This document shows positions 7,335 through 15,775 of a stretch of 48,809 nucleotides of DNA, piece by piece. The DNA comes from Bacillota bacterium (GTDB lineage: Bacteria; Bacillota; Clostridia; Lachnospirales; Lachnospiraceae). How positions within the stretch are numbered: the first letter of the stretch is position 1; each line of letters begins with the position of its first letter. The stretch is taken from positions 1 to 48,809 of the forward strand of contig JAEYOY010000056.1 in NCBI GenBank assembly GCA_023411215.1. The letters are read 5' to 3'. Made by a program: the position numbers and the translations under genes. Under the pieces are notes generated by a model. The model ran no database searches. It saw only the letters and a program-made list of their open reading frames with translations, and was not told the origin of the DNA.

Positions 7335-9392
7335 ATGCCAAAATATCTTGTGATAGTGGAATCTCCGGCTAAGGCAAAAACAATCAAGAAATTTCTCGGC
7401 TCAAATTATGAGGTTCTTGCATCGAACGGTCATGTCAGGGATTTACCCAAGAGTCAATTGGGATTCGATATAGAGAATGATTTTGAACCGAAGTATATTA
7501 CAATTCGTGGGAAAGGGGACTTGCTCGCTAAACTTCGTAAAGAAGTTAAGAAGGCGGATAAAGTATACCTTGCAACTGACCCTGACCGCGAAGGAGAAGC
7601 AATCTCTTGGCACTTATTTCAGACATTAAAATTAGAAGAAAAGGATTCCAGCAGAATTACCTTCAATGAGATTACGAAGAATGCTGTAAAGTCTTCCATC
7701 AAACAAGCCAGGGACATCGACTTGGATCTGGTAAATGCACAGCAGGCGAGAAGAATGCTTGATCGAATGGTTGGTTATCGGATTAGCCCTCTTCTGTGGT
7801 CAAAAGTAAAAAGAGGCTTAAGTGCCGGAAGAGTACAATCTGTTGCGCTAAGGCTGATTTGTGATCGTGAGGATGAAATCAATGCATTTGTCGCTGAGGA
7901 ATACTGGACTCTCGAAGCTGAATTTGATATAAAAGGTAAGAAGAAGCCCTTGATTGCTAAGCTAAGCGGTGCCAAGAAGGAAATCCGTAATGAAGCCGAG
8001 ATGAATGACATCGTTAAGCTGTTGGAGAATGCCGTCTTTGTTATTAGTGAGATCAAGAAAACAGAAAGAATCCGTAAAGCACCACTGCCATTTACTACCA
8101 GTACCCTTCAACAGGAAGCAGCTAAGGCATTGAATTACTCAACTCAGAAGACGATGCAGTTGGCACAGCAGTTATACGAAGGTGTAGATATAAAGGGACA
8201 TGGAACCGTTGGTTTGATTACCTATCTGCGTACTGACTCCGTTCGTATCAGTGACGAAGCGGATCAGGGGGCAAAGCAATTTATTAAAGAGAAATATGGA
8301 GAGAATTTTGTTGCCTTAGAAGAAAATCAGGGACGGACAGGGAAGAAGATCCAGGATGCGCATGAAGCAATCCGACCTACCTATGTCGAATTCACTCCGG
8401 AAGAGATAAAGCAGAATTTGAACCGAGATCAATTTCGTCTGTATCAATTGATCTGGAAGCGTTTTATTGCAAGTAGAATGCAGCCTGCAAAATATGAAAC
8501 TACTACGATTAAGATAGATGCCAATGAGCTTAAGTTTACTTCCTCTGCTTCAAGACTTGTCTTTGACGGCTTTATGAGTGTTTATACACCGGAAGAAGAG
8601 GAAGAGGATATGGGAACCTCCTTTGATAATTTGAAGGAAGGGGATAAGCTTGCTTTGACTAGTCTGAATAAGAGCCAGCATTTCACCCAACCCCCCGCTC
8701 ACTATACTGAGGCCTCCCTTGTTAAGACGCTAGAAGAGTTAGGTATAGGTCGTCCCAGTACTTATGCTCCAACGATTACGACTGTTATTGTTCGTCGTTA
8801 TGTGATTAAAGAAAATAAAAATCTATATGTAACTGAACTTGGCGAAGCAGTGAATAATATTATGAAAGCTGCCTTTTCCAGTATTGTGGATGTCAACTTC
8901 ACAGCGAATATGGAATCGTTATTGGACTGTGTTGAGGATGGTACGGTGAATTGGAAGACCATAATAAGCAATTTTTATCCTGATTTAGAGGAAGCAGTAA
9001 CGCAGGCGCATGCCATGTTGGATAAAATTCAGATACAGGATGAGGTGTCTGATGAGATCTGTGAGGAATGCGGTAGGAATATGGTTGTCAAATATGGTCC
9101 TCATGGTAAGTTCTTAGCATGTCCCGGTTTCCCTGAATGTAAAAATACAAAGCCATACCTTGAGAAAATTGGTGTTGCCTGTCCTTATTGTAGCAGTGAT
9201 ATTGTGGTAAGGAAGACAAAAAAGGGTAGGAAGTATTTTGGCTGTGTCAATAATCCGGAATGTGAATTCATGACTTGGCAGAAGCCCTCTAGTATCCGCT
9301 GTGAAAAATGTGGTGGATTATTACTAGAAAAAGGTAATAAATTAGTTTGTGAGAATGATAAGTGCGGATTTGTTAAGGTAAAAGAAACATAA
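7335..9392 (+). CDS. topA: DNA topoisomerase I (type IA)
   Basis: Relaxes negatively supercoiled DNA by single-strand passage in the cytoplasm. It has 685 residues: a TOPRIM domain (about 1-115, with VIVESPAKAKTI and the DPDREGEA metal site), the type IA catalytic gate, and the active-site tyrosine Y297 in GLITYLRTDS. Three C-terminal four-cysteine zinc ribbons lie at about 575-685 (CEECGRN..., CPYCSSD..., CEKCGGL...). Length and architecture are normal for Firmicute TopA. The start has GAGGGAA upstream and gives the family N-terminus MPKYLVIVESPAKA. The next gene is codY; trmFO, xerC and hslVU, which separate the two in Bacillus, are not present here. Confidence 0.97.
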   Translation: MPKYLVIVESPAKAKTIKKFLGSNYEVLASNGHVRDLPKSQLGFDIENDFEPKYITIRGKGDLLAKLRKEVKKADKVYLATDPDREGEAISWHLFQTLKLEEKDSSRITFNEITKNAVKSSIKQARDIDLDLVNAQQARRMLDRMVGYRISPLLWSKVKRGLSAGRVQSVALRLICDREDEINAFVAEEYWTLEAEFDIKGKKKPLIAKLSGAKKEIRNEAEMNDIVKLLENAVFVISEIKKTERIRKAPLPFTTSTLQQEAAKALNYSTQKTMQLAQQLYEGVDIKGHGTVGLITYLRTDSVRISDEADQGAKQFIKEKYGENFVALEENQGRTGKKIQDAHEAIRPTYVEFTPEEIKQNLNRDQFRLYQLIWKRFIASRMQPAKYETTTIKIDANELKFTSSASRLVFDGFMSVYTPEEEEEDMGTSFDNLKEGDKLALTSLNKSQHFTQPPAHYTEASLVKTLEELGIGRPSTYAPTITTVIVRRYVIKENKNLYVTELGEAVNNIMKAAFSSIVDVNFTANMESLLDCVEDGTVNWKTIISNFYPDLEEAVTQAHAMLDKIQIQDEVSDEICEECGRNMVVKYGPHGKFLACPGFPECKNTKPYLEKIGVACPYCSSDIVVRKTKKGRKYFGCVNNPECEFMTWQKPSSIRCEKCGGLLLEKGNKLVCENDKCGFVKVKET

Positions 9393-9450
9393 ATATGGTA
9401 ATCATTCAAATTGTGACAAAATATAATGTTTTTTTCGAAAATACGCAAAA

Positions 9451-9479
9451 TTGGATACAAAAAGTGAAAATTATATAAA
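9451..9479 (+). promoter_or_regulatory. Candidate codY promoter P1
   Basis: TTGGAT and TATAAA are spaced 17 bases apart, about 220 bases upstream of the codY start. It is the weaker of two tandem candidates. Confidence 0.4.
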
Positions 9480-9507
9480 AATGTGTGTCAAAATACGCAT
9501 TAACCTA

Positions 9508-9536
9508 TTGTTTTTCGTGATAATATGTGATAAAAT
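9508..9536 (+). promoter_or_regulatory. Candidate codY promoter P2
   Basis: A -35 TTGTTT and a -10 TAAAAT are spaced 17 bases apart in a very AT-rich stretch. This would give a leader of about 155 bases before codY. Confidence 0.5.
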
Positions 9537-9699
9537 TGAAAACATAGTACAATTAGTAACTATTTTGAAGGATATGGAAATCTAAAATGATTTCGCTCAT
9601 ATAATTTCTAAATTGTATTGTCTTCTTCCATGAATACTTAGAGATAGCGTAGTGTTTTTGGAACCTGGAGGGATATATGAAAGCTGGGAGGACTATGTA

Positions 9700-10473
9700 A
9701 TGAGTGTACAGTTACTGGATAAAACAAGAAAGATTAATAACCTGCTGCATAATAATAATTCGCATAAGGTAGTATTTAATGATATCTGTGTGGTCTTAAG
9801 TGAAATTCTGGCATCCAATGTTTTGGTGATCAGTCGCAAGGGGAAGGTACTTGGTGTCAAGAACCGAAGTGATATCATAGAAATCAAGGAATTAATCAAG
9901 GATGCAGTAGGAAGACATATAGACAGCTTGTTGAATGAAAGACTTCTAAACATATTATCAACGAAAGAGAATGTGAATCTTAGAACCTTAGGCTTTGAAT
10001 TTGACAATGTTGACACTTATCAGGCGATTATTACTCCAATCGATATCGCGGGTGAGAGACTTGGAACACTGTTCTTGTATAAGAATGGACCACAATATAC
10101 ATTAGACGATATCATTTTAAGTGAGTATGGTACTACAGTGGTAGGGCTGGAGATGATGCGTTCCGTTAATGAAGAGAATGCAGAAGAGAACAGAAAGGTT
10201 CAGATAGTTAAGTCGGCAATCAGCACCTTGTCTTTCTCGGAATTAGAAGCAATAACCCATATCTTCGAAGAGCTGAAGGGAAATGAAGGTATCTTGGTGG
10301 CGAGTAAGATTGCTGACCGTGTAGGGATTACTAGATCTGTTATCGTGAATGCACTTCGTAAGTTTGAGAGCGCTGGTGTTATCGAATCCCGTTCATCCGG
10401 AATGAAGGGTACTTATATCAGGGTGCTGAATGATGTGGTGTTCGAGGAACTTAAGAATTTGAATAATCAATAA
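9700..10473 (+). CDS. codY: GTP- and branched-chain-amino-acid-sensing transcription regulator CodY
   Basis: A global repressor of nutrient-limitation genes; in Bacillus it also represses the fla/che operon. It has 257 residues: an N-terminal GAF domain for Ile/Leu/Val binding (about 1-155), a linker helix, and a C-terminal winged helix with recognition segment VGITRSVIVNALRKFESAG and the tail SSGMKGTYIRVLND, nearly the Bacillus sequence. The frame is open back to a GTG at 9652, but the ATG at 9700 is chosen because GGGAGG lies 8 bases before it and MSVQLLDKTRKIN is the family start. A strong terminator follows, so codY and the flagellar operon are separate transcription units despite adjacency. 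Confidence 0.96.
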   Translation: MSVQLLDKTRKINNLLHNNNSHKVVFNDICVVLSEILASNVLVISRKGKVLGVKNRSDIIEIKELIKDAVGRHIDSLLNERLLNILSTKENVNLRTLGFEFDNVDTYQAIITPIDIAGERLGTLFLYKNGPQYTLDDIILSEYGTTVVGLEMMRSVNEENAEENRKVQIVKSAISTLSFSELEAITHIFEELKGNEGILVASKIADRVGITRSVIVNALRKFESAGVIESRSSGMKGTYIRVLNDVVFEELKNLNNQ

Positions 10474-10490
10474 ATGGATTTTGAATAGCA

Positions 10491-10530
10491 AAAGGATTTG
10501 TGAGCAATATTCTCATAAATCCTTTTTTTA
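10491..10530 (+). terminator. Intrinsic terminator of codY
   Basis: AAAGGATTTGTGAG pairs with CTCATAAATCCTTT (one mismatch) around a 7-base loop, followed by a T-run. It lies 17 bases after the codY stop. Confidence 0.85.
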
Positions 10531-10677
10531 TGACTATAAAAAGGTCAAAGAGCGTGCTTTCTGTTGTGGGGCAGGAAAACGTATCCGATTTATAAAAATT
10601 CGCAATAAACAAGATACTTGAATAAATATTAGCTCTAAAGGAGATGGAATTAATTACAAGACAAGATGTAATTTGCA

Positions 10678-10692
10678 TAAATTGAGAAAATT
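10678..10692 (+). promoter_or_regulatory. Possible CodY box upstream of the fla/che promoter
   Basis: TAAATTGAGAAAATT matches 11 of 15 positions of the known CodY motif AATTTTCWGAAAATT and lies about 47 bases before a TATAAT. Such matches are common in AT-rich DNA, so this is suggestive only. Confidence 0.3.
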
Positions 10693-10738
10693 CTTCATTT
10701 TAATCCTACAAATCAATCCATTATTATACAAGGTATAG

Positions 10739-10795
10739 TATAATCCTACTAATTTTTCAAATATATCTTGTGTTTTTCTAAATATTAATTATAAT
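10739..10795 (+). promoter_or_regulatory. Candidate promoters of the fla/che operon
   Basis: There are two -10 boxes: TATAAT at 10739-10744 with no good -35, and TATAAT at 10790-10795 with TTGTGT 16 bases upstream (10768-10773). The second would start transcription some 20 bases before the flgB ATG. No sigma-D type site (TAAA-N15-GCCGATAA) and no c-di-GMP riboswitch were seen in the 10531-10821 gap. Confidence 0.4.
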
Positions 10796-10821
10796 ATTGT
10801 TATATGGAAAGGAGTGCGAAT

Positions 10822-11211
10822 ATGATAGGCTCAAACGCATTTAATTACATAAACTTGCTGGATAAAGCTGCTGATGCAAGTTGGAAACGTAATGAAGTAA
10901 TTTCAAACAATATTGCCAATGTTGATACGCCTGGTTATAAGAGAAAGGATGTACAATTCGAATCCTATCTGATGTCAGCCCTACTGGGAGATGATTCTCT
11001 GGACAAGAGGGTGGGACAAGCTAATTGGAGTACCCTTGATGCTACCGTCTATACTGACAATGCGAATTTAAGCTACCGTTTGGATGGTAACAACGTGGAT
11101 ATCGATACAGAATCTGCGAATTTAGCTCAGAATCAGATTCGTTATTATACGCTGATGGACTCGATGACACAGGAATTTAGCAGGCTGAGGACGGTTCTTT
11201 CATCAAGGTAA
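10822..11211 (+). CDS. flgB: Flagellar proximal rod protein FlgB
   Basis: A rod subunit exported through the flagellar type III system and assembled on the MS ring between FliE and FlgC. It has 130 codons including the stop, with the rod-family signature NNIANVDTPGYKRKDVQFE near the N-terminus and a C-terminal helix rich in Gln/Ala (NLAQNQIRYYTLMDSM). The ATG at 10822 is chosen over 10804 because GAAAGGAGTG lies just upstream and it gives the family start MIGSNAFNYINLLDKA. It is the first gene of the fla/che operon, as in Bacillus. A 278-base gap separates it from flgC, which is unusually wide. Confidence 0.95.
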   Translation: MIGSNAFNYINLLDKAADASWKRNEVISNNIANVDTPGYKRKDVQFESYLMSALLGDDSLDKRVGQANWSTLDATVYTDNANLSYRLDGNNVDIDTESANLAQNQIRYYTLMDSMTQEFSRLRTVLSSR

Positions 11212-11427
11212 TATTAAGAGAAGGATAGTACAGATAAATTCAAAAATCATATATTTATCAATCAGTGAATTTGCACTGTCGATCAATTTCGCGATGCTTT
11301 TGCTGTATGGTGGTTAGTGTTAGTTCCACTGGTTGCCTGTTGAAGTTAATACCTTTTTTTGGAGTGTTGATGAAGCATATACAGGAGAAGTAGCCATGGC
11401 GGGTGGGTGTGTTTCGTGTTTATTTAG

Positions 11428-11469
11428 ATTATGAAGGCGATCTATGTTGATAGAATTCAGCTTCATAAT
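11428..11469 (+). repeat. Hairpin in the wide flgB-flgC gap
   Basis: ATTATGAAG (11428-11436) pairs perfectly with CTTCATAAT (11461-11469), ending about 10 bases before the flgC ribosome binding site. The rest of the 278-base gap shows no gene. Confidence 0.45.
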
Positions 11470-11489
11470 GGAATGAAAGGAGATAGAAA

Positions 11490-11927
11490 ATGTCTTTTAT
11501 GGATGGTATGAATGTCAGCGCAAGTGGCATGACAGCACAAAGATTGAGGCTGGACATTATTTCGCAGAATATAGCGAACGTTAATACAACCAGAGATGAG
11601 AATGGCAATGTATATCGTCGTAAGACAGTGGTCTTTTCGGAAAAGGATGTTACTCCTTTCGGAGATATTCTGATGAAGACTGCCGGAACAGCCGGAAACG
11701 GGGTTAAGGTAACGCAAATTTCAGAAGATATGGAGTCGGCACTACGGAAGGTATATGATCCCTCACATCCAGACGCCGATGAAGAAGGTTATGTTTCTTA
11801 TCCTAATGTGAATGTGGTTCAGGAGATGACGGATATGATTGATGCAACTCGTTCCTATGAAGCGAATGTCACCGCTTTTAATGCGACCAAGAATATGGCT
11901 TTGAAGGGACTTGAGGTTGGAAAATAA
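11490..11927 (+). CDS. flgC: Flagellar proximal rod protein FlgC
   Basis: A rod subunit stacked with FlgB and exported by the flagellar type III apparatus. It has 145 residues with the N-terminal rod/hook signature SGMTAQRLRLDIISQNIANVN and the C-terminal YPNVNVVQEMTDMIDATRSY motif followed by the conserved coiled tail. The start is backed by AAAGGAGATAG at good distance. Length is normal. It lies between flgB and fliE in the order seen in most bacteria. Confidence 0.96.
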   Translation: MSFMDGMNVSASGMTAQRLRLDIISQNIANVNTTRDENGNVYRRKTVVFSEKDVTPFGDILMKTAGTAGNGVKVTQISEDMESALRKVYDPSHPDADEEGYVSYPNVNVVQEMTDMIDATRSYEANVTAFNATKNMALKGLEVGK

Positions 11928-11987
11928 ATTCTTGAATAATTTGGAGTGAGACTGCTCCACCATAATTTATTTGAAATGGAGATAATT

Positions 11988-12299
11988 ATGAATATAACTT
12001 CAATCGGTAATTTGGCGGATTTAAGTAAATATAGCGCAAGTTCTGTGTCTACTGCATCAGAGAACCGTAATGCATCCTTTGAGAGTTTGTTTCAAGCTGC
12101 GGTTAATATGGTTAAGGAGACGAATGCATATACGAATGAAGCGGAGGAAGCGGAGACGGCGTATGCTATGGGACTTACCGATAGTACCCACGATTTACAG
12201 ATTGCACAGCAAAAGGCGAACATGTCATTACAATATACAGTTGCAGTCCGCAATGCTGTATTAGATGCTTACAAAGAAATCATGAATCTACAATTCTAG
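11988..12299 (+). CDS. fliE: Flagellar hook-basal body protein FliE
   Basis: A small export-dependent protein joining the MS ring to the rod. It has 103 residues, all helical in character, with the C-terminal family motif (HDLQIAQQKANMSLQYTVAV, then RNAVLDAYKEIMNLQF). The frame is open to 11946, but the ATG at 11988 is taken because it gives a normal length and has a GGAGAT ribosome site 6 bases upstream. Confidence 0.94.
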   Translation: MNITSIGNLADLSKYSASSVSTASENRNASFESLFQAAVNMVKETNAYTNEAEEAETAYAMGLTDSTHDLQIAQQKANMSLQYTVAVRNAVLDAYKEIMNLQF

Positions 12300-12339
12300 T
12301 AAGATTTCAGTAAATAAACGCTAAGGAGCATATAAGGTA

Positions 12340-13932
12340 ATGGCAGATAGATTAAAACAAATACCAAAACAATTACTGGATCTGTGGAATAAATATACCA
12401 GCAAGCAGAAGACAATCATAATCAGCGTTTTCTGTGTTGTTGTTTTTGCGTTTGCATTATTGATTTTCCTGATGCAGCGGGTTGAGTATGAGGTATTAAC
12501 AATTGCTGAAAGCACAAAGGATGCAAGTAATGTAATAGAGCTTCTCAAAGCAGAGGATATTACTTATAAGCTTGGAGATGACCAGATGACGGTATCCGTA
12601 GATACCAAGAGTTATTCCGATGCTATTTTACTATTAGCTAGCAATGATATGCCATCTACCGGCCTAACTGTTGATGAGCTTCTTAATAATAGTTTGAGTA
12701 CAACGAACAGTGATCGTACTCTCAAGCTAAATCTCTATCTTCAAAATCAATTGAGAAATTACATAAAAACAATGGAAGGTGTAGAGGATGCTCAGGTATA
12801 TTATATCCCAACAGAGTCTAATACATCAATTCTCACGGAGGCGCAGGATACAAGCGCCAGTGTTTTGCTGACTGTAAATGATGATTTTCAGGTGCAGACA
12901 GCAGAAACAATAGCAGAAACAGTAGCCTCGGTTATTGGTAATAAAACGGCTGAAAAGATTAAAGTTGCCGATCAAGTGGGTAATCTGCTTTACGGCGGTG
13001 AAAAGGATCTTTACTCTGGAAGTGCTGCTTCGAACGAGGATTTTAAGGAACGACTTCGTAATACTTTTATTAATAACCTTTATATGGGACTGCTAAAGAG
13101 CGGTTATGATGATGCCGAGATAATGCCAAATCTGGTATTCAATATGGATAAGGTAACCGAGCTGTATACCGAATATCTTCCGGCTGAAGGTCAGGATCAG
13201 GGTTTGTACAGTCATAGTTATACCTATACCTCGGAGAATGCTAATACCTCTGGTGGTATACCGGGAACTGATTCCAATGATGAGACAGATTATATGATTA
13301 GGGATGCAAACTCAAATAATGGCAGTGTTGAGATTAAAGAGTATGATTATCTGCCCAATGAAAGGGTTACCAATACAGAGTTTGAAATAGGCACTATTGT
13401 TCCAGAGGAATCTTCCATCAGTATTGTTCTTCGCAAGGTGATTAATTACAAGGAAGAGGATTTGGAACTGGAGGGCCTCTTAGCTGACATTTCTTTTCAG
13501 GAATATGCGCTACAGAATGACGGGAGCCGGATTGCAGCGGTGGATCCTTCAATTATCACTATGGTATCAATGGCTACCGGTATTTCTGAGGATAGAATCT
13601 CGATATCTGCTTATGAACAACCGATATTTGTTCCCAAGGTTGAGGCGATCAGAAGCTGGACCGATTATCTTCAGATTGTTCTTGCTGTGCTCATAGTGGG
13701 CTTATTAATATTTGTAGTATTTAAGGGTGTAGGCCCTGTTGAGGTTACGGAGCTTGAACCGGAATTATCTGTGGAACAGCTGCTTGCCACTACGAAAGAA
13801 AATCAATCCATCGAGGATATCGAATTTAATGAGGTATCCGAGGTTCGAAGAATGATAGAGAAGTTTGTAGATGAAAAACCGGAAGCAGTAGCACAGTTGC
13901 TGCGTAACTGGTTAAATGAAGATTGGAGCTAA
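12340..13932 (+). CDS. fliF: Flagellar MS-ring protein FliF
   Basis: Forms the membrane-embedded MS ring on which the motor and export gate assemble. It has 530 residues: an N-terminal membrane helix (about 28-48), the periplasm-side ring-building YscJ-type domains (about 50-430), a second membrane helix (about 447-466), and a cytoplasmic C-terminus. The FliG-binding tail is intact (EVRRMIEKFVDEKPEAVAQL, then LRNWLNED). The start has AAGGAGC upstream. It is followed after 12 bases by its partner fliG. Confidence 0.96.
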   Translation: MADRLKQIPKQLLDLWNKYTSKQKTIIISVFCVVVFAFALLIFLMQRVEYEVLTIAESTKDASNVIELLKAEDITYKLGDDQMTVSVDTKSYSDAILLLASNDMPSTGLTVDELLNNSLSTTNSDRTLKLNLYLQNQLRNYIKTMEGVEDAQVYYIPTESNTSILTEAQDTSASVLLTVNDDFQVQTAETIAETVASVIGNKTAEKIKVADQVGNLLYGGEKDLYSGSAASNEDFKERLRNTFINNLYMGLLKSGYDDAEIMPNLVFNMDKVTELYTEYLPAEGQDQGLYSHSYTYTSENANTSGGIPGTDSNDETDYMIRDANSNNGSVEIKEYDYLPNERVTNTEFEIGTIVPEESSISIVLRKVINYKEEDLELEGLLADISFQEYALQNDGSRIAAVDPSIITMVSMATGISEDRISISAYEQPIFVPKVEAIRSWTDYLQIVLAVLIVGLLIFVVFKGVGPVEVTELEPELSVEQLLATTKENQSIEDIEFNEVSEVRRMIEKFVDEKPEAVAQLLRNWLNEDWS

Positions 13933-13944
13933 GGAGGAGTTATC

Positions 13945-14958
13945 ATGGCAAGTAAAAGCGGCGATATTACCGGAATTCAAAAAGCGGCCATTCTGTTAAT
14001 TTCCCTTGGACCGGAACGCTCAGCGAGTATTTTTAAACATCTCAAGGAAGAAGAGATTGAGACGATGACACTGGAGATTGCGAATACCAGAAGCATATCT
14101 CCTGCAACCAAGGATCAGGTCATGGATGAGTTCTATGAGATATGTTTGGCTCAGCAATATATTGCGGAAGGAGGTATCTCTTATGCAAAAGAATTGCTGG
14201 AGAAGGCGCTTGGTGTTGATAAGGCAAGAGATGTAATTGGTAAACTGACAGCATCCTTACAGGTTCGACCCTTCGAGTTTGTTCGTAAGACAGACGCAAC
14301 GCAGCTGTTGAACTTTATTCAGGACGAGCATCCGCAGACCATCGCATTGATTTTATCCTACCTTTCCCCACAGCAGGCTTCGACGATTATCTCTTCCTTA
14401 GCGCCGGATAAGCAGGCGGATGTAGCGAAGCGTATTGCTCAGATGGACCGTACTTCACCGGATGTGATCAAGGAAGTAGAGAGAGTATTGGAACGAAAGC
14501 TCGCATCCCTAGTAAATCAGGATTATACCATTGTCGGTGGTGTGGATTCTATCGTAGAGATCTTGAATACTGTGGATCGTGGAACAGAGAAGCATATTAT
14601 GGAAACCTTAGAGGTAGAAGAGCCTGAGTTAGCGGATGAAATCAGACGTAAGATGTTCGTGTTCGAGGATATCTTAAGCCTTGATGATAAGTCTATCCAG
14701 AGAGTTCTGCGTGAGGTTGATAATAACGAGCTGGCAGTTGCACTTAAGGGCTCCAATGAAGAAGTACAAAATGTTATCTTTAATAATCTGTCCAAGCGAC
14801 TTGCTTCTATGATACGAGAGGATATGGAATACATGGGTCCTGTACGTTTGAAGGATGTGGAAGAAGCACAACAGAAGATTGTAAATATTATTAGAAAATT
14901 GGAAGATTCCTCTGAAATTATTATTTCTAGAGGTGGAGGTGACGAGATAATTGTCTAA
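13945..14958 (+). CDS. fliG: Flagellar motor switch protein FliG
   Basis: Rotor protein linking the MS ring to the C ring and interacting with MotA to make torque. It has 337 residues with N, middle and C domains. The middle domain carries the EHPQ motif (DEHPQTIALILSYL) that binds FliM, and the C domain has the charged torque helix (DDKSIQRVLREVDNNELAVA) and ends MGPVRLKDVEEAQ. The start has AAGGAGGAG 8 bases upstream. Its last 8 bases overlap the start of fliH. Confidence 0.97.
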   Translation: MASKSGDITGIQKAAILLISLGPERSASIFKHLKEEEIETMTLEIANTRSISPATKDQVMDEFYEICLAQQYIAEGGISYAKELLEKALGVDKARDVIGKLTASLQVRPFEFVRKTDATQLLNFIQDEHPQTIALILSYLSPQQASTIISSLAPDKQADVAKRIAQMDRTSPDVIKEVERVLERKLASLVNQDYTIVGGVDSIVEILNTVDRGTEKHIMETLEVEEPELADEIRRKMFVFEDILSLDDKSIQRVLREVDNNELAVALKGSNEEVQNVIFNNLSKRLASMIREDMEYMGPVRLKDVEEAQQKIVNIIRKLEDSSEIIISRGGGDEIIV

Positions 14959-15736
14959 TGTGATAAAATCTTATACTATTCGTTATGAGGAAGCGTCGAA
15001 GATGACCATTGATACGCATTTGCGAATTGATAAAGAGCTTGAAGAACGAAGAAATAAGGCACAGATTGCTACTTTACCGCTTAATGACGGTGAATTTGTG
15101 GAGGGCTTAAGAGCTGTTGTGATAGACCAGACTCCTACCGTGGAAGAAAATTTGGAAAAAGCTTCGGCTATTCTTGAGGGTGCAAAAAAAGAAGCTGGTC
15201 AAATTCTTGAAGCTGCCAGAAAGGAAGCCGAGATAATTAAAAAAGAGGCTTATACCGAAGGATCGAAAAAAGGATATGGTGATGGGTTACTGCAAAGCCA
15301 GACGGAGCTGAAAAAGCATAAGGCGGAGTATGAAGAAAAGGCGCGCCAACTGAAGAGTGAGTATGAAGAGATGGCGGCTTCACTTGAACCTCAGATGGTT
15401 GAAATTATTGCTGCTTTGTTAGAGAAGCTTACCGGAATTGTCATTGAAGACAAAGATGAGGTTATCCTATATCTGGTGGATAAGGCGATAAAGAACATGG
15501 ATAAAAGTAATGAATACACTTTAAAGGTTTCCAAAGACGATTTTGAATACATCTCTATGCGTAAGAATTTGTTATTGGGAGCGATTGGAAGAGAAGTGCC
15601 TTTATATATTGTTGAGGATGCTAATCTTGAGAAAAATCAATGCTTGATTGAGACTGAGCTTAAGGTTATTAATTGCAGTCTTGATGTTCAATTGAATAAC
15701 TTGATTATGGATTTAAAATTAATTGCCGGTATTTAG
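14951..15736 (+). CDS. fliH: Flagellar export apparatus protein FliH
   Basis: A cytoplasmic dimer that holds and regulates the FliI export ATPase. It has 261 residues: a long charged central coiled coil (about 50-140, with GAKKEAGQILEAARKEAE) and a C-terminal FliH/YscL domain. A TTG start at 14951 is chosen: GGAGGTGA lies 8 bases before it, while the alternative GTG at 14960 would be 17 bases away. The gene then overlaps fliG by 8 bases, which suggests translational coupling. FliH proteins are divergent, but position and coiled coil support the call. Confidence 0.9.
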   Translation: MSNVIKSYTIRYEEASKMTIDTHLRIDKELEERRNKAQIATLPLNDGEFVEGLRAVVIDQTPTVEENLEKASAILEGAKKEAGQILEAARKEAEIIKKEAYTEGSKKGYGDGLLQSQTELKKHKAEYEEKARQLKSEYEEMAASLEPQMVEIIAALLEKLTGIVIEDKDEVILYLVDKAIKNMDKSNEYTLKVSKDDFEYISMRKNLLLGAIGREVPLYIVEDANLEKNQCLIETELKVINCSLDVQLNNLIMDLKLIAGI

Positions 15737-15775
15737 TTTTTTGAAAATATTGTCGATATAATAAGAAAGCAGGAA

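Noticed and set aside
9652..9699. Upstream GTG start for CodY adding 16 residues
   Set aside because: The extra residues are not CodY-like, and the ATG at 9700 has GGGAGG at the right distance.
10531..10821. Possible c-di-GMP riboswitch before flgB
   Set aside because: Such riboswitches precede flagellar operons in some Clostridia, but none of the GEMM core motifs can be seen in this AT-rich gap.
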